From positions 16,802,001 to 16,866,000 of the forward strand of contig WHVY01000001.1 of the NCBI GenBank assembly GCA_022266195.1: a DNA stretch of 64,000 nucleotides. The letters run 5' to 3'. The position numbers and the translations under genes are program-made. Source of the stretch: Tetranychus cinnabarinus. Taxonomy: Eukaryota > Arthropoda > Arachnida > Trombidiformes > Tetranychidae. Below the pieces are notes generated by a model, which searched no databases, was not told the origin of the DNA, and was given only the letters and a program-made list of their open reading frames with translations. How positions within the stretch are numbered: position 1 is the first letter of the stretch; the number at the start of each line of letters is the position of its first letter. Below, piece after piece: positions 49,601 to 60,599 of this stretch.

Positions 49601-52600
49601 TATTGAATTTTTTGTGACCAAAAGACGACAATAACGACGGGGACCCTGTGAAATCAAAAATGATAAATTTCTGATAACAACAACGACAGAAATCGTTTTT
49701 TACACGAAAACCATGCTTTTCTTAAGAAACAGTGCATTATCCTCAAGTTCATTATTAATATATAAATTATTTAACAGTGCATTATTATCAATTTTGAACA
49801 AATATCTAATTACTTAACTACAATTATTTCACAAATATATAAATAACTCAATTAAAACAACCTAGACACATAAAACTCAGTTGTAATAACTAAATTAGGT
49901 TAACGAGACACACCCAATGCCGATATTACCTATCCTTATTACTCGATGTAATTTAAAACACTAACCAATGTATTGCTTGTCAAGCATCGTATGGCGCCCT
50001 AAGGGATGATTTCAAAATCATCCAGTGCCCCACAGCACCTGGCCTATAGCCCAATAAAAATTGGTGACACATTTGGTCGTTTCAACTTTTTAGTGGCAAA
50101 CAAACGGTTTTCAACTCTAGAGCCTAGACTATGTTATATAATCATGAGTCAGGTTTAATCACTAATATCTTTTTAGACTAATTAATTATTATTTTAGTTT
50201 TAACAGCATAAGATTCAATTATTTGACAAGATCTAAAATCAGGCCAAAAATCCCTCACAGTCTATTTGTTTTTTAAAAAGCTAAAGACTCCTCAAGTTTA
50301 AGTGTTCAATGGTGACAAGATAGAGGAGAATGGTTCCAAAGATTGTTTTATGCTTAAAATTTGATTACCTGTGGCTGGAAATGAAGGACTAATTAGTACA
50401 GCTTTATCTCCTGGTCGACGTGGATAAGCAGCACTAATATAAAGGAAACCTCCAAGTGGATACTCTTTACTGAAGCTGTAATAATCTCTGGCTGGTCCGG
50501 TGAAAAAATTGTCCGAGCCTCGACCCAATTTCCAATCAAAATCATCAGCTTCGGGTTCATTGGTCCAACCACACATTCCACCTTCGAAGGTACAGTGGCC
50601 TTAAAAGTAAAATCAAAATAAATGGACCACAAAAGGCCGTTAAAAGACGAAAAAATCCTTTTCATTCAAGCTATCTTACCATGACAAACTCCTTCAGTCT
50701 CTTCCAATGGAGATATTGATATATCATCAACAGCAACATAACCTCTGTAAGCTCGTTCAGGTTCATTTGAGCTTTTAGCAACACCTTCCAAGATAATCTA
50801 AATAATCAAATTGTATTCAATTGAAAATGTATAGATGAATCTTGAAAAATGAAAGGCAATTTTGTTTATAAATTGAATATAAAATGTTGAAATTTCAAAG
50901 CCTTTCAGATAAAAAACTATCTTTTCATCAAAATGGTTGTTAGATGAATGATGAGAAATTAAAATCTAAATTTGTTTAGACATTAATACAGTTTGACTTT
51001 GGTTGATCATTTTTTTGCATTAATAATTCAATTTAAACTTGTTCCTTGTCAATTGAATATGATTAACAGAGCAACTGACTGTTAAATCAATACAAGACTG
51101 CCTGTAAGTTTGAATTAACTGATGATAATTGAATGGTTATTGAATAAACAATTGATTTGAATATTCAATCAAGTTCAATGGTCTAACCATTTATTTATCT
51201 TTCCCTGTTCAGGCCCAACCAGTTATTGAACTTTTTTATTGATTAAACTAATCAACATTATAAATCAATGAAAGTAATTAGTATAAATGAGACTCAAATC
51301 TTGTACTTTTAATTAGCTTTCCCAATGACCAACCAAGAAACCCAAAAAACCCAGAGAGTCAATAAAACCAACAAGATCATTAATACACACCATAAACATT
51401 ACCAAGTCTTGTCATCATCATTAAACGATAATTAGTAAATTATTGTATTGAGGAAGCAAGTAAAAGGGTAAAAATAAAGGTTGACTCAAATAAAACAAAT
51501 TATAAAGCTCATCAATCATAAATCAAAGTTAAAATGGGTTGAATAATTGATTTAAAAATGAAAGGCAAAACAAAGAAGGCAAAAAAAAGGAGTTCAATAA
51601 AGGCTTTAAAAAAATGATCAATGAAATCAATTTGATTATACAGTCTTAACATGATAATATATATATTTTGTTAACTCAGTTTTCAGGTTTAATCATTTGT
51701 TTCCATGTTTTTTGACAAGGGCAACATTTTTTACCTCATCATTTCCATTCAATATTTAACACAATATCACAATGTAACCTTTGAAACACGCCAAAAATAT
51801 ATTAAATTTAGCTGTGAGCAAAAGCAAATCACCTCAAATTTCATCAGATTTACCTGAGAAAAGTAAATGTCAATTTATGAGATTAATGATACAAGTTGGG
51901 AGTTTTTTTGCTTCCCAATAAATTACAATCCATAATACATGATTTTACCTTTCAAACCTTTTTCCCAAACATCTTTATCCTCATCCTGACATCAAATAAT
52001 ATATGTATGTATATTTTTGTTACACAGATTTAAATGCACCCTCAAGGTGTTGGACTGATCATTAGTTTTAAGGAAATCAGAAAAGGTAAAAGGATAAATG
52101 AATGGTGATAAGTGTTAGCGCTTCCTTACCTGGTGAAATGTTTCATAAGTATATGCAACCTCTGCTCTTATCCAAGCACCGTCTGTATGAGTTCGTGATT
52201 CCCAGAGAGTTTGGTTTTCCGAAGTTTCAGTATCTTTAACCAAAAGTCTGAGTTTTTCTGCTGAAAGTCCGTCAATGTTGAAAAAAAATCCAATACAATG
52301 GCCAACTGGTCCGGTTCTGGTAATGTTTGGACTTTCAAGATGAGCCTTGTCAGGAATGGTGACGATTGGATCATCGAGAGTTAGACGAAGTAAAGGTTGC
52401 TTAAAGATGGCCAGTTTGTCAGACAAGCGACTACCCAAGGAAGAGGCTGAGCGTCCATCTAAAGATGAACCTCCACCTGGACCTCCTAAGCTTCCTTGAG
52501 ATTGTAAACCACTGCCTGGTCCATTGGTTAGGTTGTTGTGGAGAGAGGATTGGCCATTCAGTAAATCATCTTTAACTGGAACTTTCACTGAAGCAGTTTT

Positions 52601-53083
52601 GTCACTTTCAAGAGCTGCACTGGAAAACACTCGACCAACCACTTTGTATGATGTTTCAAAGTAAATGTATCCACCTAAAGGAAGACAACAGATTGAATGA
52701 TTTACCTTTTCCTAAGAAAACATTTTTTCGTTCAAAACTTTTCTTTATCACTCACCATTTGAATCACCTAATGTATGATCAACTAAAGGTCCGCCAAGCC
52801 AGTAAGCTGTTGTACCTTGGCCTTTACTCCAATGGACATTTGGATGATCGTCCATTGGGTAAGTCCAGGAGCATTCGGATAACAATGATCCTGAACCAAA
52901 ATCACAAACCAAAGTACGTGAAGATTCATCTTCCACTCCACTTTCTTGACGCTTGATTCGAGTCAAGGGACCATCGATATCTTCAAATCCATGGTAAAGG
53001 GCAAAACATTTGGATCGGTTAGACAATAGAACAAGATTAAGCACAATTAATGTGGTGATTAATTTGGAAACAAGGGATTCCAT
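46630..53083 (-). CDS. Secreted protein with four MAM domains
   Basis: Ten exons (minus strand, 5' to 3'): 53083-52756, 52674-52130, 50797-50680, 50599-50369, 49458-49183, 48456-47860, 47770-47504, 47441-47086, 47017-46942, 46673-46630. All phases agree; the product is 945 residues. Residues 1-28 are a signal peptide, and RIKR at 42-45 could be a furin-type cleavage site. MAM domains, extracellular adhesion modules, lie at about 60-325, 333-495, 511-695 and 711-930. Each begins with the CxFExxxCxW-type motif (CTFEGGMCGWTNEP, CTFEENMCYWTN, CSFDKTLCGW) and ends with a GxxAxDDIS-type strand (YVAVDDISIS, GNIAIDSISIE, GSIALDDISF, GYALDDVTFY). There is no membrane span; the protein ends in a short charged tail. 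MAM1 carries a Gly/Ser-rich insert (about 130-200) and MAM4 a Ser/Gly/Glu-rich insert. Borders between MAM domains are all phase-1 introns, typical of shuffled modules. Partner and role are unknown. Confidence 0.9.
49975..50070. repeat. GC-rich block with short perfect hairpin in a MAM-gene intron
   Basis: Within the 49459-50368 intron a GC-richer block contains GGATGATTT-CA-AAATCATCC (50004-50023), a perfect 9-bp stem, and CAGTGCCCCACAGCACCTGGCC. Composition differs sharply from the AT-rich intron. It may be a fragment of a small repeat; family unknown. Confidence 0.4.
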
Positions 53084-53089
53084 TGGAAA

Positions 53090-54960
53090 AGATTTGATCA
53101 CAAAACGGTAAAATTGATAAATTAAGTGAAAACAAGCCAGAAAACCGGTTCAACTTGTTAATAAATTGAAGTTTAGTTGGTTAAGGAACAAGATGTAATC
53201 AGAAGCACTTTAGGAGAAGGAAATTTTACCCTAATTGTGTCTTGATCATTGGCACAATCTGTTGATTAATCTAACCAGGAATCAAAATTGTAACCTAGAA
53301 GTGAAAGAAAAACGACTTTTTCAACAACTTTTCTGGTTAAACATGAAAAATATATTCCAACCAACTGGTTTAATCATTGAATTATGGTCAAGATTGACAA
53401 TTCAATCTTGCAAATGATTTGCAAGTGTTGATTTTGATACAAACTCAGGCTTTTCGTTAGTACTGATTGAAAGGTTTGTAACAAGTTGAATGATTATTGA
53501 AAAGTGCAACCTTTATTGAAAGTTATACTCAAAGATACAAGATATAATGTGACAATTAACAGAGTAACCATGGGAATGCATATATTCATTAGGATCAGGG
53601 AAATGACATAATGGCAACAAAATGATGAAATGAAAACAAGTTTAGGAACCAAACTTGGGCTAGTTTTTTGGTAACTTTACATGGTCAAATGGTTATGTAG
53701 TTCATTGGAGCATAATGCAAACCAGGCCAGTGGTTTGCTTCTTGTTTCAAATTAATTAAATCATAAGGTTTTAATTTAAATTTGAAATGATTTACTAATG
53801 ATATCATTTTGAAAGATACAATGAGTTAAAATAAAACATTAGACGAGACATTTTGTTTACCTTCAATGATGAAAACCAGATTTTTTGCTCTTTACCCATT
53901 TACCTCTCGATGCAACTTGTTAGATTAATCACAATACAATTATATCGAGAGTAAACTAATCATCAGTCCATTATCATTTATTGAAAGTCAACTTAATCAA
54001 TCGCTATTAATATTGAAAGTGAAAGCTCAGCCAAATGAACCCTTTCCGTGAAATAAGATGAAACACGCCACTTTTACGTAATTTTTGTGTAATAACATTT
54101 ACTTTGCTTTCTATTGGTTATGTTTACAACTGTAACATTTGATCATCTCTTTTAATTTAATAACATTTAATGGAAGAATCAACAAATTGTTGGAGAAATA
54201 ATTTTAAATGAAGGAAACATTTACTGTAAAGATGTAAAAAACAAACTGGCAATGTAATAAAGCAAATATCAGATGAGAGTAAACATTGGATTACATTTTG
54301 TCCTTTTCCTATTTACATTCAAATTGTTTTTAATTCACTTTTTTCTCCCTGGTTTTGATGAAAAATTGAAACATGAGGTTGATCAGGATGATGATTGAAG
54401 ATGAACAAGATTATAAAAGAGAACCAAGATTCGGTAAAAATGAATGAAATGATGTAAAAGTGAGAAAAAAAACTGATGAAGAAAAGTATCTTGAAAATAT
54501 CGATCTCAAGATTGAATCTTATTGCGATACAAGATAGACTGAGTCTGAGTAAAAGACTCAATAACTCACCAAGAAAAGCTTCAATCCAACTGTCTTATTA
54601 TTATCCATTTAAAAGTGAATCAAGACAACATGGAATAATAATTGAAACAATTATCAGCACAAAATCGTCCAAAAATCACAATGATGGTTATTAGCATTCT
54701 ATTTAGCTAAGTGAAACAACAAATTAAACTATTGCGTGCCTATCAACTTCAACAGTCAACATTGAAACGTTTACCAACATTACCAAACATTTACGGTAAC
54801 TTTTAGAGATTCAAAGTTCCCATGCAGTGCAAACAACTTGTATTTGTCTTGAGTTTTCACCTAAGAAATAACTCAGATAAGTTGCCATTTAATCACTGGG
54901 AATTAGCTTCAGAAACAATCAGTTGGTTGGTTTATTGTTAAGGAATCGCATCTCTATGTC
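53090..54960. other. Spacer between the divergent MAM gene and the 54.96-kb gene
   Basis: The two flanking genes point away from each other, so both promoters should be here. I recognise no TATA box or other defined element, and no supportable frame. Confidence 0.4.
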
Positions 54961-54963
54961 AGT

Positions 54964-55589
54964 ATGTCTTCAGCCAGAGTTTATCATGGAGACTCTTCAG
55001 AGGATAATTTCGGTGAGTAATTTGTATATTAAACTGATGCAGTTAAATCCTATTCAATTAGGTGATACTTCAACTTCATTAACAGTGAAAAAGATAAACA
55101 TTTTTCAAGTTTGAGCTCAAATTTTTCTTTAAGCTTCATTCAAGCCCAAGCTTAAGCTTTGCAGAGACTTTCAAGATTTTCATATCTCATGTTTCTCATG
55201 GTTTTGTCAGATTGATTAAAAGCCAACATAATAATTAGTATTGAGTTTTCACTAAAAATGAAGTTCTTGTAGCTTATTATTTGAATTTTTGTCTTTACTT
55301 TTTTTCTAAAATCTTTTTCTTTTTATTTATCTCTTTGTTCATTCATCAGAATCATTTTGTATACTTCCTCCTCCACCTCCTGTTACACCTTCAGAGATGG
55401 GCTCTGTTAGCATTGACCACTACGATTTAGGACCAAGAAGACCATCAAGTCTCAATGGGATTCCTAAAAATTCAGATTCTTGTCATAATCAAGTTCACCA
55501 GCAACACCAGTCAAAACAAAAACACCAATCCCAGCATCGTTTTTTTACTCGTCAAGCTCCTCGTCTTGATCGGAAACCAAGTATAATAG
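54964..55589 (+). CDS. First two coding exons of an unrecognised gene
   Basis: Exon 1 (54964-55012) starts at ATG and exon 2 spans 55350-55589. The donor is GTGAGT and the acceptor TTCATCAG, phase 1 at both ends of exon 2. The joined start reads MSSARVYHGDSSEDNF and continues into exon 2 with ESFCILPPPPPVTPSEMGSV, giving 96 residues before the next donor (GTAATT at 55590). The product is hydrophilic, with a proline run, a Gln/His-rich stretch (VHQQHQSKQKHQSQHR) and a basic end (RQAPRLDRKPSIIG). It looks like the disordered cytoplasmic N-terminus of a larger protein. The next exon was not found; it must be phase 1 and lie to the right, so the protease-like genes at 57-60 kb may sit inside its intron on the other strand. 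Confidence 0.55.
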
Positions 55590-56149
55590 GTAATTAGAGT
55601 TAAATTTCTGCCTACTCTAATATCCTTAATCAATTGAGCTGTAATTGAAATGCCAAATTGAATATTAGTTTCAATTATGATGAATTGCTCATGAAAACAC
55701 TCACAAATGACTTGCATGCATAATAGCGTCATTATTCAACCCAACTCAGTCAATTGTCCCATTTTTATTAGATTAACAAAGGGAAGACATTTTGATTGAT
55801 TAATCTGTTTTCAATTTTAATCGTCTCTTAATTCATCTTTAATTTTTTTTACTGGTTAAATCAATTCTAATAAAATAACGAAAGAAGTTTGTCATTGAAT
55901 TAGAAACCTTATTGACTTTTATTGATTTTTATTTTGTCCATCAAAAACTGTTTTCAGTATACTTTTGCCTTTATATCACATTGTAAAGTGTAAGTAAAAC
56001 TAAATTGATTACTTGATTAAAGGTGAAACACACAAAGGCAAGTGAAGGTGAAAAACTTGCAGACCGAAAATTGAAGTGGTTTCATTGATGAATTTGAGAT
56101 TAAATTGTTAGTCGATGGCGAGACTTTTGATTGACTTGAAAAATTAAAT

Positions 56150-56780
56150 AAAATGGACAATTCGTTGAAAGTATTATTGAACTTTGCAAAACAATGCTGT
56201 TAAATGTATTTTGAATCCGCCGAATTGTCGATTACTTTGGTCTCATCTTTAACAAAAGCAAATGAAAAATATTCAGGATTTGAAAGATTGTTATTCACTT
56301 CTGAGAGGCTCGACACTCCATTTAGCTTCTCTTCATTTACAGTCTGTAATTCAATGTTAACCCTTTATTGTTTTAACATTTCTTATTGCTTCACCTTTTT
56401 TGCTCAATAAATATTGGTCCAGATGAAAAATTTATCAGATTTTTTCTCTCCTTCTTACTTGTGCTTTGGGATAATCTATTTCAAAAGGAACACAGAATAA
56501 GAGGACAAACTTTGTTTATCGTTATAAAAAGATAGAAATCACTTTATTTTGGGAATAATTATTAAAAATTGTTTAAATAGAGGTTATCACAATAGAATTT
56601 CAAATCAGGGGCAAATATGTATCAAATTGAACAAAACAAAGGGTGTGAATATTACGGAGATGCAAAAGACTAGAGATGGAAATAGCAATAACTGTAAGTT
56701 AGTAACTTGAAGAAAACTGGAAAAACTGAAGTTGAAAGGGAAAAGGTGAAAGCTTTCTCAAGAATACTCATAGTTTGAGG
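56150..56780 (-). repeat. Third, gene-less copy of the retropepsin locus
   Basis: The left part (about 56250-56410) matches the upstream flanks of the two protease genes (CGACACTCCATTTAGC followed by GTAATTCAATG, as at 58525 and 60447). At 56490-56578 it has the sequence that lies just 3' of gene two (TTTATCGTTA...ATCACTTTAT...ATAATTATT). This is followed directly by leader sequence of the kind found upstream of both start codons (TAGAATTTCAAATCAGG, ACGGAGATG). No protease frame lies between them. Confidence 0.55.
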
Positions 56781-56849
56781 AATGAGAAGTGAGAGTCTAG
56801 TTATACAGACACATATAATAAACAGTGCTATAGATTCAAATAAATAATC

Positions 56850-56920
56850 GTTTATTATCGCGCTCTAGGTCGGACTAGGTTAGGTTACGTTAGGTTCGGT
56901 TGGGCTTGGATGGCCTGGGG
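56850..56920 (+). repeat. Degenerate TTAGG-like repeat
   Basis: CTAGGTTAGGTTACGTTAGGTTCGG is a run of imperfect TTAGG/TTAGGT units, unlike the surrounding AT-rich DNA. Similar short runs occur at 6349-6372 and 20262-20280. TTAGG is the usual arthropod telomere unit, but these are short and internal. Confidence 0.5.
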
Positions 56921-56984
56921 CCTAAATTAACGCCTCTGTTATTGTTTTGTGTCCGTATAACTAGACTGTTACCGAATGAGATTA

Positions 56985-57767
56985 TTAGTTGAGACCAGTT
57001 AGGTGTTGCTCCACGATTCTGTTCCAGACAGCAGATTCGTTTGAAGTATCTCCAGAAGCATCTTCATCTTTGTCTTTGTTCCTTTGATTCAAAAATATCT
57101 CTTTCATCTTCTCTTTATATACACTCCAAAACGTATTTGCACCAAAATTTTCATCGAAATATACATCGAACCAAACACCCCAAACTCGAATACCAGGGAC
57201 TATAGCTGATGCGATTAATGGTTTGCCATGTCGTAGAACCCGACAAGATTTGTCTTTGTTGAACTGAAAATTTATTTCAGCTTGATACAGGAAATTCGTT
57301 CCAAGAATTAACCTGTGCGGTAAATTATCGAACACGTAAATTTTCAAAGACATGCAGTTATTGTTGGGCAGCAATTTGATAAACATCTTGGTAAAACCAT
57401 TTGCGATTGTTGAGTCAGCTTCTCCACCAAGTCCAAGGAATTTTGCAGGATAAGGAAAGATCATGAGACCTAACTCTTTAGCGAGATCTGTCGCTATTAA
57501 ATTTGTATCAGCACCAGAATCAAGGATTACATTGATAGGATCAATGTCAACATCTTCAAATTTTAACTTGTAGGTCACATCAGGCAATGGACTATCATCA
57601 TTAGGTGATTTATTATCAGAGACAAAGCTTTTGGCTTTAGATCTATTCTGATTATAACTGTTTCTTTGAACTTGATTCTGACCTCGGTACGAATTTCTTT
57701 GATAACTCTGCTTGTTGCCAAACCAATAAGAATCCTCAGTAAAAGTGGAAGTAATATTATGAGACAT
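56985..57767 (-). CDS. Retropepsin-like aspartic protease, copy one
   Basis: This intron-less frame has 260 codons. Residues 1-58 are Asn/Gln/Arg/Ser-rich and probably disordered. From NDDSPLPDVTYKLKFEDVD onward there is a complete retroviral-type protease fold: catalytic DSGAD in ILDSGADTNLI (about residues 83-87), a flap-like GLGGE, and the closing HRLILGTNFL, the hydrophobic-hydrophobic-Gly motif of retropepsins. A basic/acidic tail (KDKDEDASGD) follows. Such proteases act as dimers. There is no reverse transcriptase, integrase or zinc knuckle beside it, so this is an orphan protease, either a transposon remnant or a domesticated gene. The related gene at 59100-59948 has kept the same layout. 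The start is the first ATG of the frame. Confidence 0.8.
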   Translation of the reverse strand: MSHNITSTFTEDSYWFGNKQSYQRNSYRGQNQVQRNSYNQNRSKAKSFVSDNKSPNDDSPLPDVTYKLKFEDVDIDPINVILDSGADTNLIATDLAKELGLMIFPYPAKFLGLGGEADSTIANGFTKMFIKLLPNNNCMSLKIYVFDNLPHRLILGTNFLYQAEINFQFNKDKSCRVLRHGKPLIASAIVPGIRVWGVWFDVYFDENFGANTFWSVYKEKMKEIFLNQRNKDKDEDASGDTSNESAVWNRIVEQHLTGLN

Positions 57768-58073
57768 ATTGACCCTAGCTAGTTAAGGTATCGGGAATGA
57801 TAGTTTAAAGTTGAATTAGAGTCAGTTTACTTGTGATATGTTGGATAGCTTACTCAAGGCTTAAGAATTGAAAATTCCGTTTGTTTAGAGTAATTATTTC
57901 AAATTGTTTTTAATATCAGTTATCAGATAAATCAGGAGTAAAGATAAAGGAAATTGTACAGAACAAAAGGAAGTATGGATAATACGGAGATGGAAAAGGC
58001 AAGAGAAGAAGTAGCATGGAGAGAAAAAACTAGAAAACTGACTTCTGCTGAAAAGGGAAAAGGAAATAGCTTA

Positions 58074-58367
58074 TATCATAGAGTAGTATCATGGATAAAA
58101 TCCTTAATTATCGATATTTTCTGATTGTAATGATCATCGATTAATAAGATACAAACATCGATGTTTTATAATTTTCCTGAATCCCCTTTTACCATGCTAT
58201 TCAATTTCGTTTGGTGTGATTTTCGTTCGTTTTTTCATTGCTTTAACTGGAACTTTTTCACTGAACATAGATTATTGATGATCATCGATTTTGAATCGAT
58301 TTGAAAAAAATTCTCGTCAATCGATAATCTGTAATTCGCACAATCGACCAACACTATCATAGAGTAG
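58074..58367. mobile_element. 268-bp insertion flanked by 13-bp direct repeats
   Basis: TATCATAGAGTAG occurs at 58074-58086 and again at 58355-58367. The paralogous position upstream of the second protease gene (about 60285-60300) has one related copy (TATCAAAGATTAG) and nothing inserted. The insert (58087-58354) is rich in ATCGAT words and has no coding frame. A 13-bp target duplication without clear terminal inverted repeats favours a SINE-like or other target-primed element, but the class is unknown. Confidence 0.65.
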
Positions 58368-58369
58368 AG

Positions 58370-58700
58370 AAACGATTTTTCTCAATGTTAAAGTTGAAAG
58401 TTTAATAAACGGCTCTAATGAGAGCGTTTATTGCAAAAATGAAGCAAAATTGGAGGGAAAATGTAAAATTTTTGAAGAAAAAGAAAAAATTTCAACATTT
58501 AAAAGATTGTTGTTCATTAAGGGATCGACACTCCATTTAGCCTCTTTTACAATTTGCAATTCAATGTCAACCCCTTATTGTTTAACCCCTTATTAATAAT
58601 CAAACTGTTTTTATTCTTGCATCTTCTCCTTTTTGCTCAATATAAATCAAAGAGTATAAATATTGGTTGATTTGAACTTTTTATCAGATAATGTTTTTCT
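58370..58700 (-). repeat. Upstream flank of protease copy one (duplicated segment)
   Basis: AAAGTTTAATAAACGGCTCT and the following AATGAGAGCGTT, plus CGACACTCCATTTAGC and AATTCAATGTCAACCCC, recur in the same order at 60320-60510 upstream of the second protease gene. This shows that the whole locus, not just the frame, was duplicated. Confidence 0.75.
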
Positions 58701-59099
58701 CTCTTTCTAAATTAACATTAGATGTTGTTTGAGGAGCATATGCTCTCAAACTAGCGTTCATCATTTAATTTACTCAGCTTGAGATAAATCACTTGCTACT
58801 CGTGTTCATTGTATTTTGATTTACTTGTGTTCCGAAAATCCCAACTTGAATAAAATAACTTAACCTTAACTTACTTGTTAGTGTGTTAGAGTTGGGTTCG
58901 TGAAAAAACATAGATGATAAGAATACCGATTATGTACCGAGACCGTGGATTGAAACCGAAGCTTTAAAGTCTGGGAAAATGCATTTCACAAAGAGCGTAT
59001 ATTGCACTAACGACACAGAATAAGAATTCACACATTGTTTATCGTTAAAAAATCACTTTATTATCAGAATAATTATTTCAAATTGTTTCAAGTACAATC

Positions 59100-59948
59100 T
59101 CAGTCCCAATCAATTGCCACAGCGTTCTGTTGCGAATCCCAGTCATTCGTTTCCCAGTCCGAGTCGCTTGAAACATCTTCAAAAGTAGAGGGCTTTGGCT
59201 TCCTTTCATCTTTGTCTTTAACCCTTTGATTCAACCAAATCTCTTTCATCTTCTCTTTGCCTTTATTTGGACCGAAAAAATTATCAAAATATTCTTCAAA
59301 CAAATTTTCCCAAAGTGCAATACCAGGGACTCTAGCTGTTGCGATCAATGGTTGGCCATATCTCAGAATACGACAGGATTTGTCTTCATTGAATTGAAGG
59401 TTTATTTCAGCCCGAAAAAGGAAGTTCTTTCCAAGAATTAGCCTGTGCGGTAAATTATCGTAGACGTAAATTAGTAAACATATTTCTTTATGGTGTGGCT
59501 TTACTCTGATGAACATCTTGGTAAACCCAATTGCGTTTGTTGGTGCAACTTCTCCACCAAGTCCAACCAATGCTAAAGGATAACGGCAAATCAAAAGACC
59601 TAATTCATCAGCGAGATCTTCTGTCATTAAAGTTGTTTCAATGCCAGAATCAAACATTACAGTGATAGGATCAATGTCAACATCTTCAAATCTTAACTTG
59701 TAGGTCACATCAGGGAACGGGCTATCATCATTTGATGGTTTATCATCATATCCGAGACCTTGGGTTTCAGATCTAGCTAGATGATTGCTATCTAATTGAC
59801 CACGATTCTGATCTTGGTTTGAATTTCTTTGATAACTCTGATTATTGCTTCCTTGATAAATATTCCGATTGCTTAAGCGGAATCCGCTATCAAACAAATC
59901 AGAATCATCAGTAATTTTAATAAGAATAAGATTAGACACATTAGCCAT
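59100..59948 (-). CDS. Retropepsin-like aspartic protease, copy two
   Basis: This intron-less frame has 282 codons and is a paralogue of the gene at 56985-57767. The shared core runs from NDDSPFPDVTYKLRFEDVD to VPGIALW and is roughly two-thirds identical by eye. The Asp-Ser-Gly catalytic triplet is kept, but the next residues differ (FDSGIETTLM rather than LDSGADTNLI). The GLGGE flap and HRLILGKNFL closing motif are kept. The Asn/Gln/Arg-rich N-terminal region is shared (SYQRNSNQDQNRGQ). The C-terminus differs and is acidic (FEDVSSDSDWETNDWDSQQN). Both frames are open despite this divergence, which suggests they have been under selection. No other pol domains are adjacent. Confidence 0.8.
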   Translation of the reverse strand: MANVSNLILIKITDDSDLFDSGFRLSNRNIYQGSNNQSYQRNSNQDQNRGQLDSNHLARSETQGLGYDDKPSNDDSPFPDVTYKLRFEDVDIDPITVMFDSGIETTLMTEDLADELGLLICRYPLALVGLGGEVAPTNAIGFTKMFIRVKPHHKEICLLIYVYDNLPHRLILGKNFLFRAEINLQFNEDKSCRILRYGQPLIATARVPGIALWENLFEEYFDNFFGPNKGKEKMKEIWLNQRVKDKDERKPKPSTFEDVSSDSDWETNDWDSQQNAVAIDWD

Positions 59949-60299
59949 AGCTAGTTGAGGTAATACAAAGGAATGATAAATAATACAAAGTTGAATTAGA
60001 GTCAGTTATTTGTGATTTATTGATAGCTCCTTCAAAGCTCTAAGCCTTGAAAATCTGAAGCTTTGTTGAGAGTAATTGTTTCCAACGGTTTTAAATATAT
60101 GTTATTATAAATAACACCATAGAATTTCCAATCAGGGTAAAGATATATGAAATTATCCAAAACAAAGGAAGTATGGTATTGCGGCGATGGAGAAGACCAA
60201 AAAGAAATGTTGACTGCAAATCAGAGATTTGTAGATAGAACTGTGGAAAATGGTTTCTGCTGAAAAAAGAAAAGGAAATAGTTTATATCAAAGATTAGC

Positions 60300-60570
60300 G
60301 AAAAGACGTCTCTTAATGTTAAAGTTGAAAGTTTAATAAACGGCTCTAATGAGAGCGTTAATTGCAAAATTGAACAAAATTGAAGTGAAAATACAAAATG
60401 TTGAAAAGAACATTCAGAATTGGAAAGATTATTCATTTCTAAGGGGTCGATACTCCATTTAGCCGCTCTTCATTTACAGTTTGTAATTCAATGTCAACCC
60501 CCTTAGTTTAATTTAAAATTTCTTATTCATTTACTCTTTTTGCTTCATTTAAATATCGGTCAATTTGAAC
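60300..60570 (-). repeat. Upstream flank of protease copy two (duplicated segment)
   Basis: This is the counterpart of 58370-58700 and 56250-56410, with AAACGGCTCT, AATGAGAGCG, TACTCCATTTAGC and AATTCAATGTCAACC in the same order. Confidence 0.7.
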
Positions 60571-60599
60571 AATCTATCAGATTAATGTGGAAATTTTTA

